A stretch of 64,000 nucleotides of DNA from Nitrospirillum iridis. Lineage in GTDB: Bacteria > Pseudomonadota > Alphaproteobacteria > Azospirillales > Azospirillaceae. The position numbers and the translations under genes were made by a program. This document shows positions 57,297-64,000 of this stretch, in pieces; positions within the stretch are counted from its first letter, which is position 1, and each line of letters begins with the position of its first letter. The stretch covers positions 372,001 through 436,000 of the forward strand of contig NZ_JACIIZ010000003.1 of assembly GCF_014205765.1 (NCBI RefSeq), in the 5' to 3' direction. The notes under the pieces are model-generated. The model saw only the letters and a list, made by a program, of their open reading frames with translations. It searched no databases and was not told the DNA's origin.

Positions 57297-57566
57297 ATGC
57301 CGACTATGAACGTCAGCCTTTCCAATGAATTCATTGAATTCGTTGAAGGGGAAATCGCCACGGGTGAATATGGCACGGCGTCTGAAGTCGTGCGTGACGC
57401 CCTGCGACTTCTCCGTCGGCAGCGTGCCGCACATGAGGAAAAGCTGGCCATTCTTCGTCGAGAGATCACCATCGGGTGGGATGAGGCTGACGCTGGTCAA
57501 TTTTCCGACAAATCGGTCCTGGATATTGACGCGGAGTTGGATCGCGAAGGCCAGATACCTGGATGA
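57297..57566 (+). CDS. parD: ParD-type antitoxin (type II TA)
   Basis: An 89-residue antitoxin: N-terminal ribbon-helix-helix (about 1-45, MNVSLSNEFIEFVEGEIATG, then YGTASEVVRDALRLL) and a flexible acidic C-terminal tail that neutralises ParE. GGAG is 8 bases upstream of ATG 57297; a GTG at 57291 is less likely. Composition is somewhat less GC-rich than the neighbours, fitting a mobile module. Its stop overlaps the toxin start (ATGA). Confidence 0.9.
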   Translation: MPTMNVSLSNEFIEFVEGEIATGEYGTASEVVRDALRLLRRQRAAHEEKLAILRREITIGWDEADAGQFSDKSVLDIDAELDREGQIPG

Positions 57567-57901
57567 TGCGATATCGGCTGACCTCCAAGGCGGCTGTGGA
57601 TATCGCTGAAGTCTTGCGGCATAGCGAGCGCATGTTTGGCCCTACGCAGCGACATCGGTATGCCGCGCTTATCCACAAGGCGATAACCATGGTCGCTGCG
57701 GAGCCTGATAGGCCCGGCTCACGGTCGCGGCCTGAAATACGGCCTGGGCTGCGCTCACTTCACATTGAATATGCGGCAGGTAGGCGCGGCGCGGCATCCC
57801 ACCTGCTCTACTATCGTGTGGGATCTGAAGAAATCATCGTGCTTCGTCTTCTGCACGAAGCGATGGACGCCAGTCGGCACTTCCCCGCCATGATGGAATA
57901 G
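57563..57901 (+). CDS. parE: ParE/RelE-superfamily toxin
   Basis: A 112-residue RelE/ParE-fold protein: YRLTSKAAVDIAEVLRHSERMFG at the N-terminus, then PGSRSRPEIRPGLRSLHIEYA and a C-terminal LLYYRVGSEEIIVLRLLHEAMD. ParE toxins inhibit DNA gyrase; RelE types cleave mRNA; the pairing with a ribbon-helix-helix ParD favours ParE. Translationally coupled to parD. After its amber stop the same frame stays open for 69 more codons (see findings). Confidence 0.88.
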   Translation: MMRYRLTSKAAVDIAEVLRHSERMFGPTQRHRYAALIHKAITMVAAEPDRPGSRSRPEIRPGLRSLHIEYAAGRRGAASHLLYYRVGSEEIIVLRLLHEAMDASRHFPAMME

Positions 57902-58423
57902 AAACGAATTAACCGAACTCCCTGCAATAAACCATGGATCGGCCTCCGTCTAACGGTCAGGCTCCGTCTTGCCACAGCCAAGCTACTGGACATCCGGTGG
58001 TGGGGCGGTAGAAGATGGACGCGGCACGAGCCCGATGACAGGGCCGGCCGCATTTTTCGGGCAGAGCTGGCGGCAAAGACCGGCCTGCCCATACTCAACT
58101 TCGGGGAGTAGCGCACAATGTCTTTCACCCACGGAATCCGTCGACGATCCCGTCCGCGGGGATATGTCCCTGCCGCTCCCGGCCCGTCCGGCACCAGGGA
58201 AGCGCGCGTTTGTAGTTGATCTATCCACGGTCATCCTCCGCCGCTGAACATCCCATACCCCTATGACCGCTCGGGCGCCCGAAGGACGCGCGCGCGGAAT
58301 TGTCCGTTACCGGCTGTGCCCATGGTTCCAGTCGCCGGTCACGATCGATTCCGCCCGATGGACGCTTTCTTCACCGGCTTGGGCCCGCCAGCGGTTTCGC
58401 GGATCGAAAGGTAGAAGAATTCC
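57902..58423. other. 522-base gap before pckG
   Basis: No gene can be firmly supported. The ParE frame reopens after TAG and runs 69 codons to TAG 58109-58111 with plausible soluble-protein sequence (TAKLLDIRWWGGRRW, RAELAAKTGLP), perhaps a fragment of a lost gene. The last 150 bases should contain the pckG promoter, but no consensus stands out. Confidence 0.5.
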
Positions 58424-60265
58424 ATGAGCAGCACCGTCACCAAACCCTCCTCCCTCACCGGCGCCCCGACCACCAACAAAGCCCTACTGAATTGGGTTGA
58501 GGAGGTCGCCGCCCATTGCCAGCCGGCCGCCATCCATTGGTGCGACGGCAGCCAGGAGGAATACGACAGGCTGTGCGAGGAGATGGTGGCCCAGGGCACC
58601 TTCATCCGGCTGAACCCGTCCAAGCGCCCCAACTCCTTCCTCTGCCGGTCCGACGCCGGCGACGTGGCCCGGGTGGAGGACCGCACTTTCATCTGCACGC
58701 CCACCCCGGAAGAGGCCGGCCCCACCAACAACTGGACCGACCCGGATGAGATGCGCCAGACGCTGCAGGGCCTGTTCAAGGGCAGCATGCGCGGCCGCAC
58801 CCTGTATGTCGTGCCCTTCAGCATGGGCCCCCTGGGCTCCCCCATCTCGCACATCGGGGTGCAGTTGTCCGACAGTCCCTATGTCGCCGTGAACATGCGC
58901 GTCATGACCCGCATGGGCGACGCCGTGCTGCGTCAGCTGGGCGATGGCGACTTCGTGAAGTGCCTGCATTCCGTGGGCGCGCCGCTGGCCCCGGGCAAGA
59001 AGGACGTGGCCTGGCCTTGCAACGCCAAGCACAAGTACATCGTCCACTTCCCCGAAACGCATGAGATCGTCAGCTATGGCTCCGGCTACGGCGGCAACGC
59101 GCTGCTGGGCAAGAAGTGCTTCGCCCTACGCATCGCCTCCGTCCTGGGGCGTGAGGAGGGCTGGCTGGCCGAACATATGCTGATCCTGGGTGTGGAAAGC
59201 CCGGAAGGGGAGAAGACCTACGTCGCCGCCGCCTTCCCCTCCGCCTGTGGCAAGACCAATTTCGCCATGATGGTGCCGCCGGCGGCCTTCGACGGCTGGA
59301 AGGTGCGCACCATCGGCGACGATATCGCCTGGATCAAGCCGTCGCCTGACGGCACGCTGCGCGCCATCAATCCGGAGGCGGGGTTCTTCGGCGTGGCGCC
59401 GGGCACCAGCCTGAAGTCCAACCCCAACGCCCTGATGACGCTGCACGCCAACGTCATTTTCACCAACTGCGCCCTGACCGATGATGGCGACGTCTGGTGG
59501 GAAGGCCTGACCGACACCCCGCCGGACCACCTGATCGATTGGGAGGGCAAGGACTGGACGCCGGCCAGCGGCCGCAAGGCGGCCCACCCCAACGCGCGCT
59601 TCACCGCGCCGGCCAGCCAGTGCCCCAGCATCGACCCGGCCTGGGAGGATCCGGCCGGCGTGCCTATCAGCGCCTTCATCTTCGGCGGACGCCTGTCGCG
59701 CACCTTCCCCCTGGTGTTCGAGACCCGCGGCTGGAATGAGGGTGTCTATTGGGCGGCCACCTTGGGTTCGGAGGCCACCGCCGCCGCCGTGGGCCAGGCC
59801 GCCATCCGCCGCGACCCCTTCGCCATGCTGCCCTTCTGCGGCTACAACATGGCGGAGTATTGGCGGCACTGGCTGGACATGGCTGGCAAGCTGGCGGATC
59901 TGCCGCGCATCTATCGTGTCAACTGGTTCCGCAAGACCCCGGACGGCAAGTTCGCTTGGCCGGGCTTCGGCGACAACATGCGGGTGCTGAAGTGGATCGT
60001 GGACCGCGTGCGCGGCCGAGCCGTGGATAGCGGCGAAAGCCTGTTCGGCCTGACGCCGCGCTATGAGGATCTGACATGGACGGGCCTGGACTTTGGTCCG
60101 GAGCAGTTCGACGCCGTCATGGCCGTGGACCCGGTGGAGGCCGAGACCGAACTGCGCGACCAGTCGGAACTGTTCGGGCGCTTCGGCGGTGACACGCCGC
60201 AGGAGCTGATCGATCAGCAGGACGCCCTGCTGGATCGCCTGACGCAGGACCGTGCAGCGGCCTGA
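58424..60265 (+). CDS. pckG: GTP-dependent phosphoenolpyruvate carboxykinase
   Basis: Converts oxaloacetate and GTP to PEP, CO2 and GDP, the entry to gluconeogenesis. It is 613 residues, the GTP class. Motifs: substrate-binding [30 protein letters not shown] (in part), the kinase P-loop FPSACGKTN, metal-binding region IGDDIAWIK, and near the end FPWPGFG-like SWPGFGDN with guanine-contact FGEN-like loop. The GTP form is less common than the ATP form in alphaproteobacteria. GAAAGG and GAAGAA lie upstream of ATG 58424. A strong terminator follows 28 bases after the stop. It fits growth on amino and organic acids. Confidence 0.95.
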   Translation: MSSTVTKPSSLTGAPTTNKALLNWVEEVAAHCQPAAIHWCDGSQEEYDRLCEEMVAQGTFIRLNPSKRPNSFLCRSDAGDVARVEDRTFICTPTPEEAGPTNNWTDPDEMRQTLQGLFKGSMRGRTLYVVPFSMGPLGSPISHIGVQLSDSPYVAVNMRVMTRMGDAVLRQLGDGDFVKCLHSVGAPLAPGKKDVAWPCNAKHKYIVHFPETHEIVSYGSGYGGNALLGKKCFALRIASVLGREEGWLAEHMLILGVESPEGEKTYVAAAFPSACGKTNFAMMVPPAAFDGWKVRTIGDDIAWIKPSPDGTLRAINPEAGFFGVAPGTSLKSNPNALMTLHANVIFTNCALTDDGDVWWEGLTDTPPDHLIDWEGKDWTPASGRKAAHPNARFTAPASQCPSIDPAWEDPAGVPISAFIFGGRLSRTFPLVFETRGWNEGVYWAATLGSEATAAAVGQAAIRRDPFAMLPFCGYNMAEYWRHWLDMAGKLADLPRIYRVNWFRKTPDGKFAWPGFGDNMRVLKWIVDRVRGRAVDSGESLFGLTPRYEDLTWTGLDFGPEQFDAVMAVDPVEAETELRDQSELFGRFGGDTPQELIDQQDALLDRLTQDRAAA

Positions 60266-60293
60266 GGGCACTTTCCGACTTGTCTTGCGCAAC

Positions 60294-60329
60294 GCCCGGA
60301 TGGTTCGCCATCCGGGCTTTTTTATTTTT
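60294..60329 (+). terminator. Rho-independent terminator of pckG
   Basis: A perfect 10-bp stem GCCCGGATGG / CCATCCGGGC with TTCG loop is followed directly by six T, then A and five T. It is the clearest intrinsic terminator in the window. Confidence 0.95.
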
Positions 60330-60581
60330 GATATATTTGATCGAATTCTGAAAAATCTCTTGATCAACCGTCGGCATCGACGATATCCCGCCGGGACGGG
60401 CAATATAAAGAATTATAGTTTGGTAAATTTGCCGCATTGAGATTCGGTTTTTATTGTGCCACCAAAGATAGATTTGGATGGAAAAGTCCGCCAGTATGGT
60501 GAGAATGCGCTGGACGGTTGTGAAACGTCTACGCGCTTCGCCGTGCGGCAGGATGTCTGCCAGCCAGGAGAAGGCACGCCC
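60330..60581. other. AT-rich upstream region of the kinase operon
   Basis: Between the pckG terminator and the sensor kinase start the DNA is notably AT-rich up to about 60475 and probably holds the kinase promoter. A GTG at 60456 opens the kinase frame earlier, but the codons between it and ATG 60582 look non-coding. Confidence 0.5.
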
Positions 60582-62006
60582 ATGGACAAGCTTTCCCAGA
60601 CCCCGTCAGACCCCGCCCCCCCACCCCAGCGCGATGGGCAACAATGGGCTTGGCAGATTGTGGAGTCGGCACCGACAGCCCTGGTCATGATCAACGGCCA
60701 GGGCCGTATTGATATGGTCAACGCGCAGGCGGAACGGGTTTTTGGGTATTCACGCGGCGAGATGCTGGGGCAAGCCATAGAAATGCTGGTGCCGGAGCGG
60801 TTCCGGGCGACGCATCCCGGTCTGCGCGCGTCGTTCTTCGCCATGCCGACCTCCCGCCCCATGGGCGCGGACCGGGACCTTTTCGGGCTGCGCCGGGACG
60901 GCACCGAATTTCCCATCGAAATCGGGCTTAACCCGATACAGACGGAGGCCGGGGTGATGGTGCTTTCCACCATCGTGGACATCACATCGCGCAAACGTCT
61001 GGAAGAACGCTTCCGCCGCGTGATCGAGTTCGCCCCCAACGCCATGGTCATGACCAACAGCCAGGGCCGCATCGAAATGGTCAATGCCCAGACCGAGGTG
61101 CTGTTTGGCTATTCGCGGGAGGAGTTGCTGGGCCAGCTTATCGAAGTTCTGGTTCCCCACCGTTTCCGAGGGGATCATCCCGGCAGGCGCGCCGATTTCT
61201 TCGCCACGCCGTCTTCCCGGCCCATGGGCGCCGGCAGGGATCTGTTCGGGTTGCGCCGTGATGGTGGCGAATTCCCCGTGGAGATCGGCTTGAACCCGAT
61301 CGAAACCGATGAGGGGACGATGGTGCTGTCGGCCATCGTGGATATTTCGGATCGCAAACAGCGGGAGGAGCGTGTCCGCGCCTCGCTGAAAGAGAAAGAG
61401 ACGCTGCTCGCGGAAATCCATCATCGCGTGAAAAACAACCTGCAAATTATTGACAGCCTTCTCAACTTGCAGCGCCTTCGGATTTCCGATGAGGGCGTGA
61501 GGGCGATGCTGTCCGATGCCCAGAACCGGGTCAGTTCCATGGCCCTCATCCACCAAACCCTGTACCAGTCCAAGAACTTCCAGGCGGTCGATTTCGGGAA
61601 ATTCATCAACGCCCTGGTGCCGATCCTGATCGGCGCCTATGCCAAAACCCCCGAAGCCTGCCGCATTTCGGTGAACGCGCAGGAGGTGGCGATCCCGCTC
61701 AACGCCGCCATACCCTGCGGCCTGATCGTGAACGAACTGATCTCCAACGCCCTGAAGCATGCCTACGTGGATGGCCGCCAGGGCGAAATAAGCATCGAAT
61801 TGCGGGATGAGGGAACAGGCCTGGCCCGCCTGTCGGTGACGGATGACGGCGTCGGTCTTCCCCCGGACCTGGACCTGGCGCAAACGGGAACGCTGGGCTT
61901 GCAACTGGTCACGCTGTTGGCCGACCAATTGGATGCCGAACTGGACGTGCACCGCGCCGCGCCTACGCGTTTCGTCCTGCGGTTCCCCAAGGAGCCCATA
62001 AAATGA
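60582..62006 (+). CDS. PAS-PAS sensor histidine kinase, HisKA_2 type
   Basis: A 474-residue soluble sensor kinase. Two closely similar PAS domains (about 22-140 and 142-262) share blocks such as GRIDMVNAQAERVFGYSR / GRIEMVNAQTEVLFGYSR and LFGLRRDGTEF / LFGLRRDGGEF, so they come from a recent internal duplication. The HisKA_2 dimerisation domain has the phospho-acceptor His in EIHHRVKNNLQ (280-281), followed by an HATPase_c domain with NELISNALKHAY and DDGVGLP. AGGAG lies about 10 bases before ATG 60582. Its stop overlaps the start of the response regulator gene, so the pair is a two-component system linked to cyclic-di-GMP. Confidence 0.9.
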   Translation: MDKLSQTPSDPAPPPQRDGQQWAWQIVESAPTALVMINGQGRIDMVNAQAERVFGYSRGEMLGQAIEMLVPERFRATHPGLRASFFAMPTSRPMGADRDLFGLRRDGTEFPIEIGLNPIQTEAGVMVLSTIVDITSRKRLEERFRRVIEFAPNAMVMTNSQGRIEMVNAQTEVLFGYSREELLGQLIEVLVPHRFRGDHPGRRADFFATPSSRPMGAGRDLFGLRRDGGEFPVEIGLNPIETDEGTMVLSAIVDISDRKQREERVRASLKEKETLLAEIHHRVKNNLQIIDSLLNLQRLRISDEGVRAMLSDAQNRVSSMALIHQTLYQSKNFQAVDFGKFINALVPILIGAYAKTPEACRISVNAQEVAIPLNAAIPCGLIVNELISNALKHAYVDGRQGEISIELRDEGTGLARLSVTDDGVGLPPDLDLAQTGTLGLQLVTLLADQLDAELDVHRAAPTRFVLRFPKEPIK

Positions 62007-64000
62007 GTGGGGCGCAAGAGCAGGCCACCAGCGTATTGATCGTCGAGGATGAGCGGATCATTGGCTTCAACTTGCGTCTGCAACTCGTTGCGCTCGGTTA
62101 TCGTGTCACCGCCGTCGCGGCGTCGGGCGATCAGGCGCTGAAACGCATCCACGAACAACGCCCCGACGTCGTGCTGATGGACATTCACATCGATGGCGAC
62201 ATGGATGGCATCGATACCGCCGCGCGCATTCCCGATGATTGGCGCATTCCCGTCATTTACCTGACCGCCTATGCCGAGCAGAGCACCTTGGACCGGGCCA
62301 AGACGACGCGGCCATTCGGCTATCTTCTGAAACCCTTTTCAGAGCGGGAACTGCACGCCACCATACAGATGGCCCTGGAACGGCGCCGGGTGGAGGAGGC
62401 GCTCCGGGAAAGCGAGAAGCGCCTCAGCTTGGCCCTGGATGCCGCGGACATGGGGTGCTGGGAATTGGAACTGCCCACCCGGCGCATGGTGCGGAACATC
62501 CGCGCCAACAGCATCTTGGGCCTTCCCCCGGAAGAGGTGGCCGGATCGTGGGATGCTTTCCTCAACCGGATCCATGAGGAAGACCGCCATGCGGTCGACC
62601 GGGCGTTCAGCCAGGCCGGCTTCACCGACCAGGCGCAGGTGTTGGCTTTCCGCAGCGTCCTGACCAATGGAACCGTCCGCTGGCTCAAGACCCGGGCCAA
62701 GCGCTTCCCGTCCCCCACCAACGGGGCCGCCTTTGGGGATGTGCTGGCAGCGGGCGATGAGGCCAAGGTCGTCGGCGTCGTGCAGGACATCACCGAACAA
62801 CGCGCCGTGGAGGACGAACTTCGCAAAGCGGCGACGGTGTTTGAAACCACCCACGATGGCATCCTCATCCTTGACGTGGACATGACCGTGCTTGCGGTCA
62901 ACCCGGGCTATTGCGCGATGACCGGATATACCCTGGCCCAATCGCGGGGCCGCCCCGTGCCCATGGTGTCGGCCCAGTCGGCGGATTTTTCCGCGTCCGT
63001 GGAACGGGCGCTACGCCGGGAAGGCCATTGGCGGGGAGAAATCGCCGCCAACCATCGTGATGGTCACCCGTTGGCGCTGACGGTTGAGATCGCGGCCGTC
63101 AAGGATGCCAATGGCCTGTTCGCCCATCACGTCATGGTGATCACGGACATAACCGCCATCCGGCAAACCCAGCGCAAGCTCCAGCATCTGGCGCACTACG
63201 ATCACCTGACCAATCTGCCCAATCGCCTGCTTGCCGCCGAGCGCTTGGAACAGGCCATCCATGGCGCCATGGCGCGGCAGCAGCGCATCGGCCTGCTGTT
63301 TGTCGACATCGACCACTTCAAGACGGTGAATGACACGCTGGGCCATGGCGTTGGTGATCAACTGCTGTGCGCGGTGGCCCAGCGCCTGCGCGACACCCTG
63401 CGGCCGGACGATACGGTGGCCCGCCTGGGGGGTGACGAATTCATGGTCATCCTGGAAGGCATCGACCGGCCGGAAACCGCTGCCGGTATGGCGGAGAAAA
63501 TCCTCGCCGCGCTGGCGGTTCCCATCACGCTGGAACCGCATGAATTGGCCATGTCGGCCAGCATCGGGATCAGCCTGTTTCCGGAAAACGGGCGGACGCG
63601 CGATGACCTGATCCGCGCCGCGGACACCGCCATGTATGCCGCCAAGGATCTGGGCCGGCAGGGGTACGCGTTCTACACGCCGCAGATGACGATAGACGCC
63701 GTGGCCTTCATGACCAGCCTCAGCGACCTGCGTCGTGGCCTGGAGCGGGGGGAACTGGTGCTGCACTATCAGCCTCAGGTCACCCTGGACACGGGGGCCG
63801 TCGTCGGTGTCGAGGCGCTGATCCGCTGGCAACATCCCGACCGGGGCCTTCTTGGCGCTTACGACGTCATCCCCATCGCCGAGCAGAGCGGGCTGATCAT
63901 CGAGATCGGCACCTGGGTCCTGCGCCAGGCATGCCGGCAGGCGCAAGCGTGGCGGGACGCCGGGCTGCCGGCCTTGCGCATTGCCGTCAATGTGTCAGCG
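62003..64000 (+). CDS. Response regulator REC-PAS-PAS-GGDEF-EAL, 3' end outside window
   Basis: The open frame covers 666 codons and is cut by the right edge. It has a REC domain (about 8-125) with phospho-acceptor Asp60 in VVLMDIHIDG and Lys in YLLKPFSE; two PAS domains (about 135-265 and 270-385); a GGDEF domain with the intact active-site GGDEF at 476-480 and an RxxD inhibitory site (RPDD) five residues before; and the start of an EAL domain with GVEALIRWQHP near 602-612. It can make and may degrade cyclic-di-GMP, under control of the coupled kinase. ATG 62003 overlaps the kinase stop. Confidence 0.92.
   Translation, partial: MSGAQEQATSVLIVEDERIIGFNLRLQLVALGYRVTAVAASGDQALKRIHEQRPDVVLMDIHIDGDMDGIDTAARIPDDWRIPVIYLTAYAEQSTLDRAKTTRPFGYLLKPFSERELHATIQMALERRRVEEALRESEKRLSLALDAADMGCWELELPTRRMVRNIRANSILGLPPEEVAGSWDAFLNRIHEEDRHAVDRAFSQAGFTDQAQVLAFRSVLTNGTVRWLKTRAKRFPSPTNGAAFGDVLAAGDEAKVVGVVQDITEQRAVEDELRKAATVFETTHDGILILDVDMTVLAVNPGYCAMTGYTLAQSRGRPVPMVSAQSADFSASVERALRREGHWRGEIAANHRDGHPLALTVEIAAVKDANGLFAHHVMVITDITAIRQTQRKLQHLAHYDHLTNLPNRLLAAERLEQAIHGAMARQQRIGLLFVDIDHFKTVNDTLGHGVGDQLLCAVAQRLRDTLRPDDTVARLGGDEFMVILEGIDRPETAAGMAEKILAALAVPITLEPHELAMSASIGISLFPENGRTRDDLIRAADTAMYAAKDLGRQGYAFYTPQMTIDAVAFMTSLSDLRRGLERGELVLHYQPQVTLDTGAVVGVEALIRWQHPDRGLLGAYDVIPIAEQSGLIIEIGTWVLRQACRQAQAWRDAGLPALRIAVNVSA

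Noticed and set aside
57811-58194. 127-codon minus-strand frame after parE
   Set aside because: Overlaps parE antisense and has Arg/Ser-rich random-looking sequence.

Overview
The window is GC-rich, densely packed bacterial DNA. It looks like an alphaproteobacterium of the Rhodospirillales, probably near Azospirillaceae. This placement is inferred from the DUF6476 / RluD / RpoH neighbourhood, the codon bias and the mix of catabolic genes; no ribosomal marker is present to prove it. I saw no tRNA, rRNA, CRISPR array, prophage or complete insertion sequence.

Layout, left to right. Positions 1-6.7 kb: the tail of an S10-type peptidase, an APC amino-acid permease, and a three-gene MacAB/outer-membrane-factor efflux operon. 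6.7-10.8 kb: an acetaldehyde-type aldehyde dehydrogenase plus its DUF779 partner, divergent from an AcoR-like sigma-54 activator; a near-perfect sigma-54 promoter and palindromic activator sites lie between them. 10.8-11.5 kb: a small AT-rich island with one orphan gene, bracketed by two copies of the activator's 3' end. 11.5-18.5 kb: an SGNH hydrolase, a two-subunit molybdenum hydroxylase, ArgP with an ArgO-type exporter, and threonine aldolase. 18.7-23.3 kb: housekeeping genes (DUF6476, RluD, RpoH) followed by a pentapeptide-repeat protein and a PilZ protein.

23.3-32.5 kb is a complete histidine-utilisation locus: HutH, HutU, HutI, then the two-step HutF/HutG route to glutamate and formate, with a GntR/FCD regulator and an APC permease. 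32.5-41.9 kb holds a decayed AbrB-type antitoxin and then a two-winged locus. One wing has an alpha/beta hydrolase, a TonB-dependent receptor and an MFS transporter; the divergent wing has TetR, an acyl-CoA ligase and a double-hotdog MaoC-type protein. It is followed by an unusual TetR-TetR fusion. I read this as an uptake and CoA-activation system for an unknown hydrophobic acid or ester. 42-49.8 kb: cytochrome P460, a GlxA-type AraC regulator, an aldo/keto reductase, an orphan small-molecule kinase / nucleotidyltransferase pair, a LysR regulator, a secreted metallo-beta-lactamase-fold hydrolase and a tiny secreted ORF.

49.8-57.2 kb is a TetR-controlled leucine/isovalerate operon (liuABCDE order: isovaleryl-CoA dehydrogenase, MCC beta, methylglutaconyl-CoA hydratase, MCC alpha, HMG-CoA lyase). 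It is followed by a ParDE toxin-antitoxin pair, GTP-type PEP carboxykinase with a strong terminator, and a translationally coupled PAS-PAS HisKA_2 kinase with a REC-PAS-PAS-GGDEF-EAL protein that runs off the right edge. Together the genes describe a respiratory heterotroph feeding on amino acids (His, Leu), aldehydes/alcohols and hydrophobic acids, with gluconeogenesis via PEPCK and cyclic-di-GMP control.
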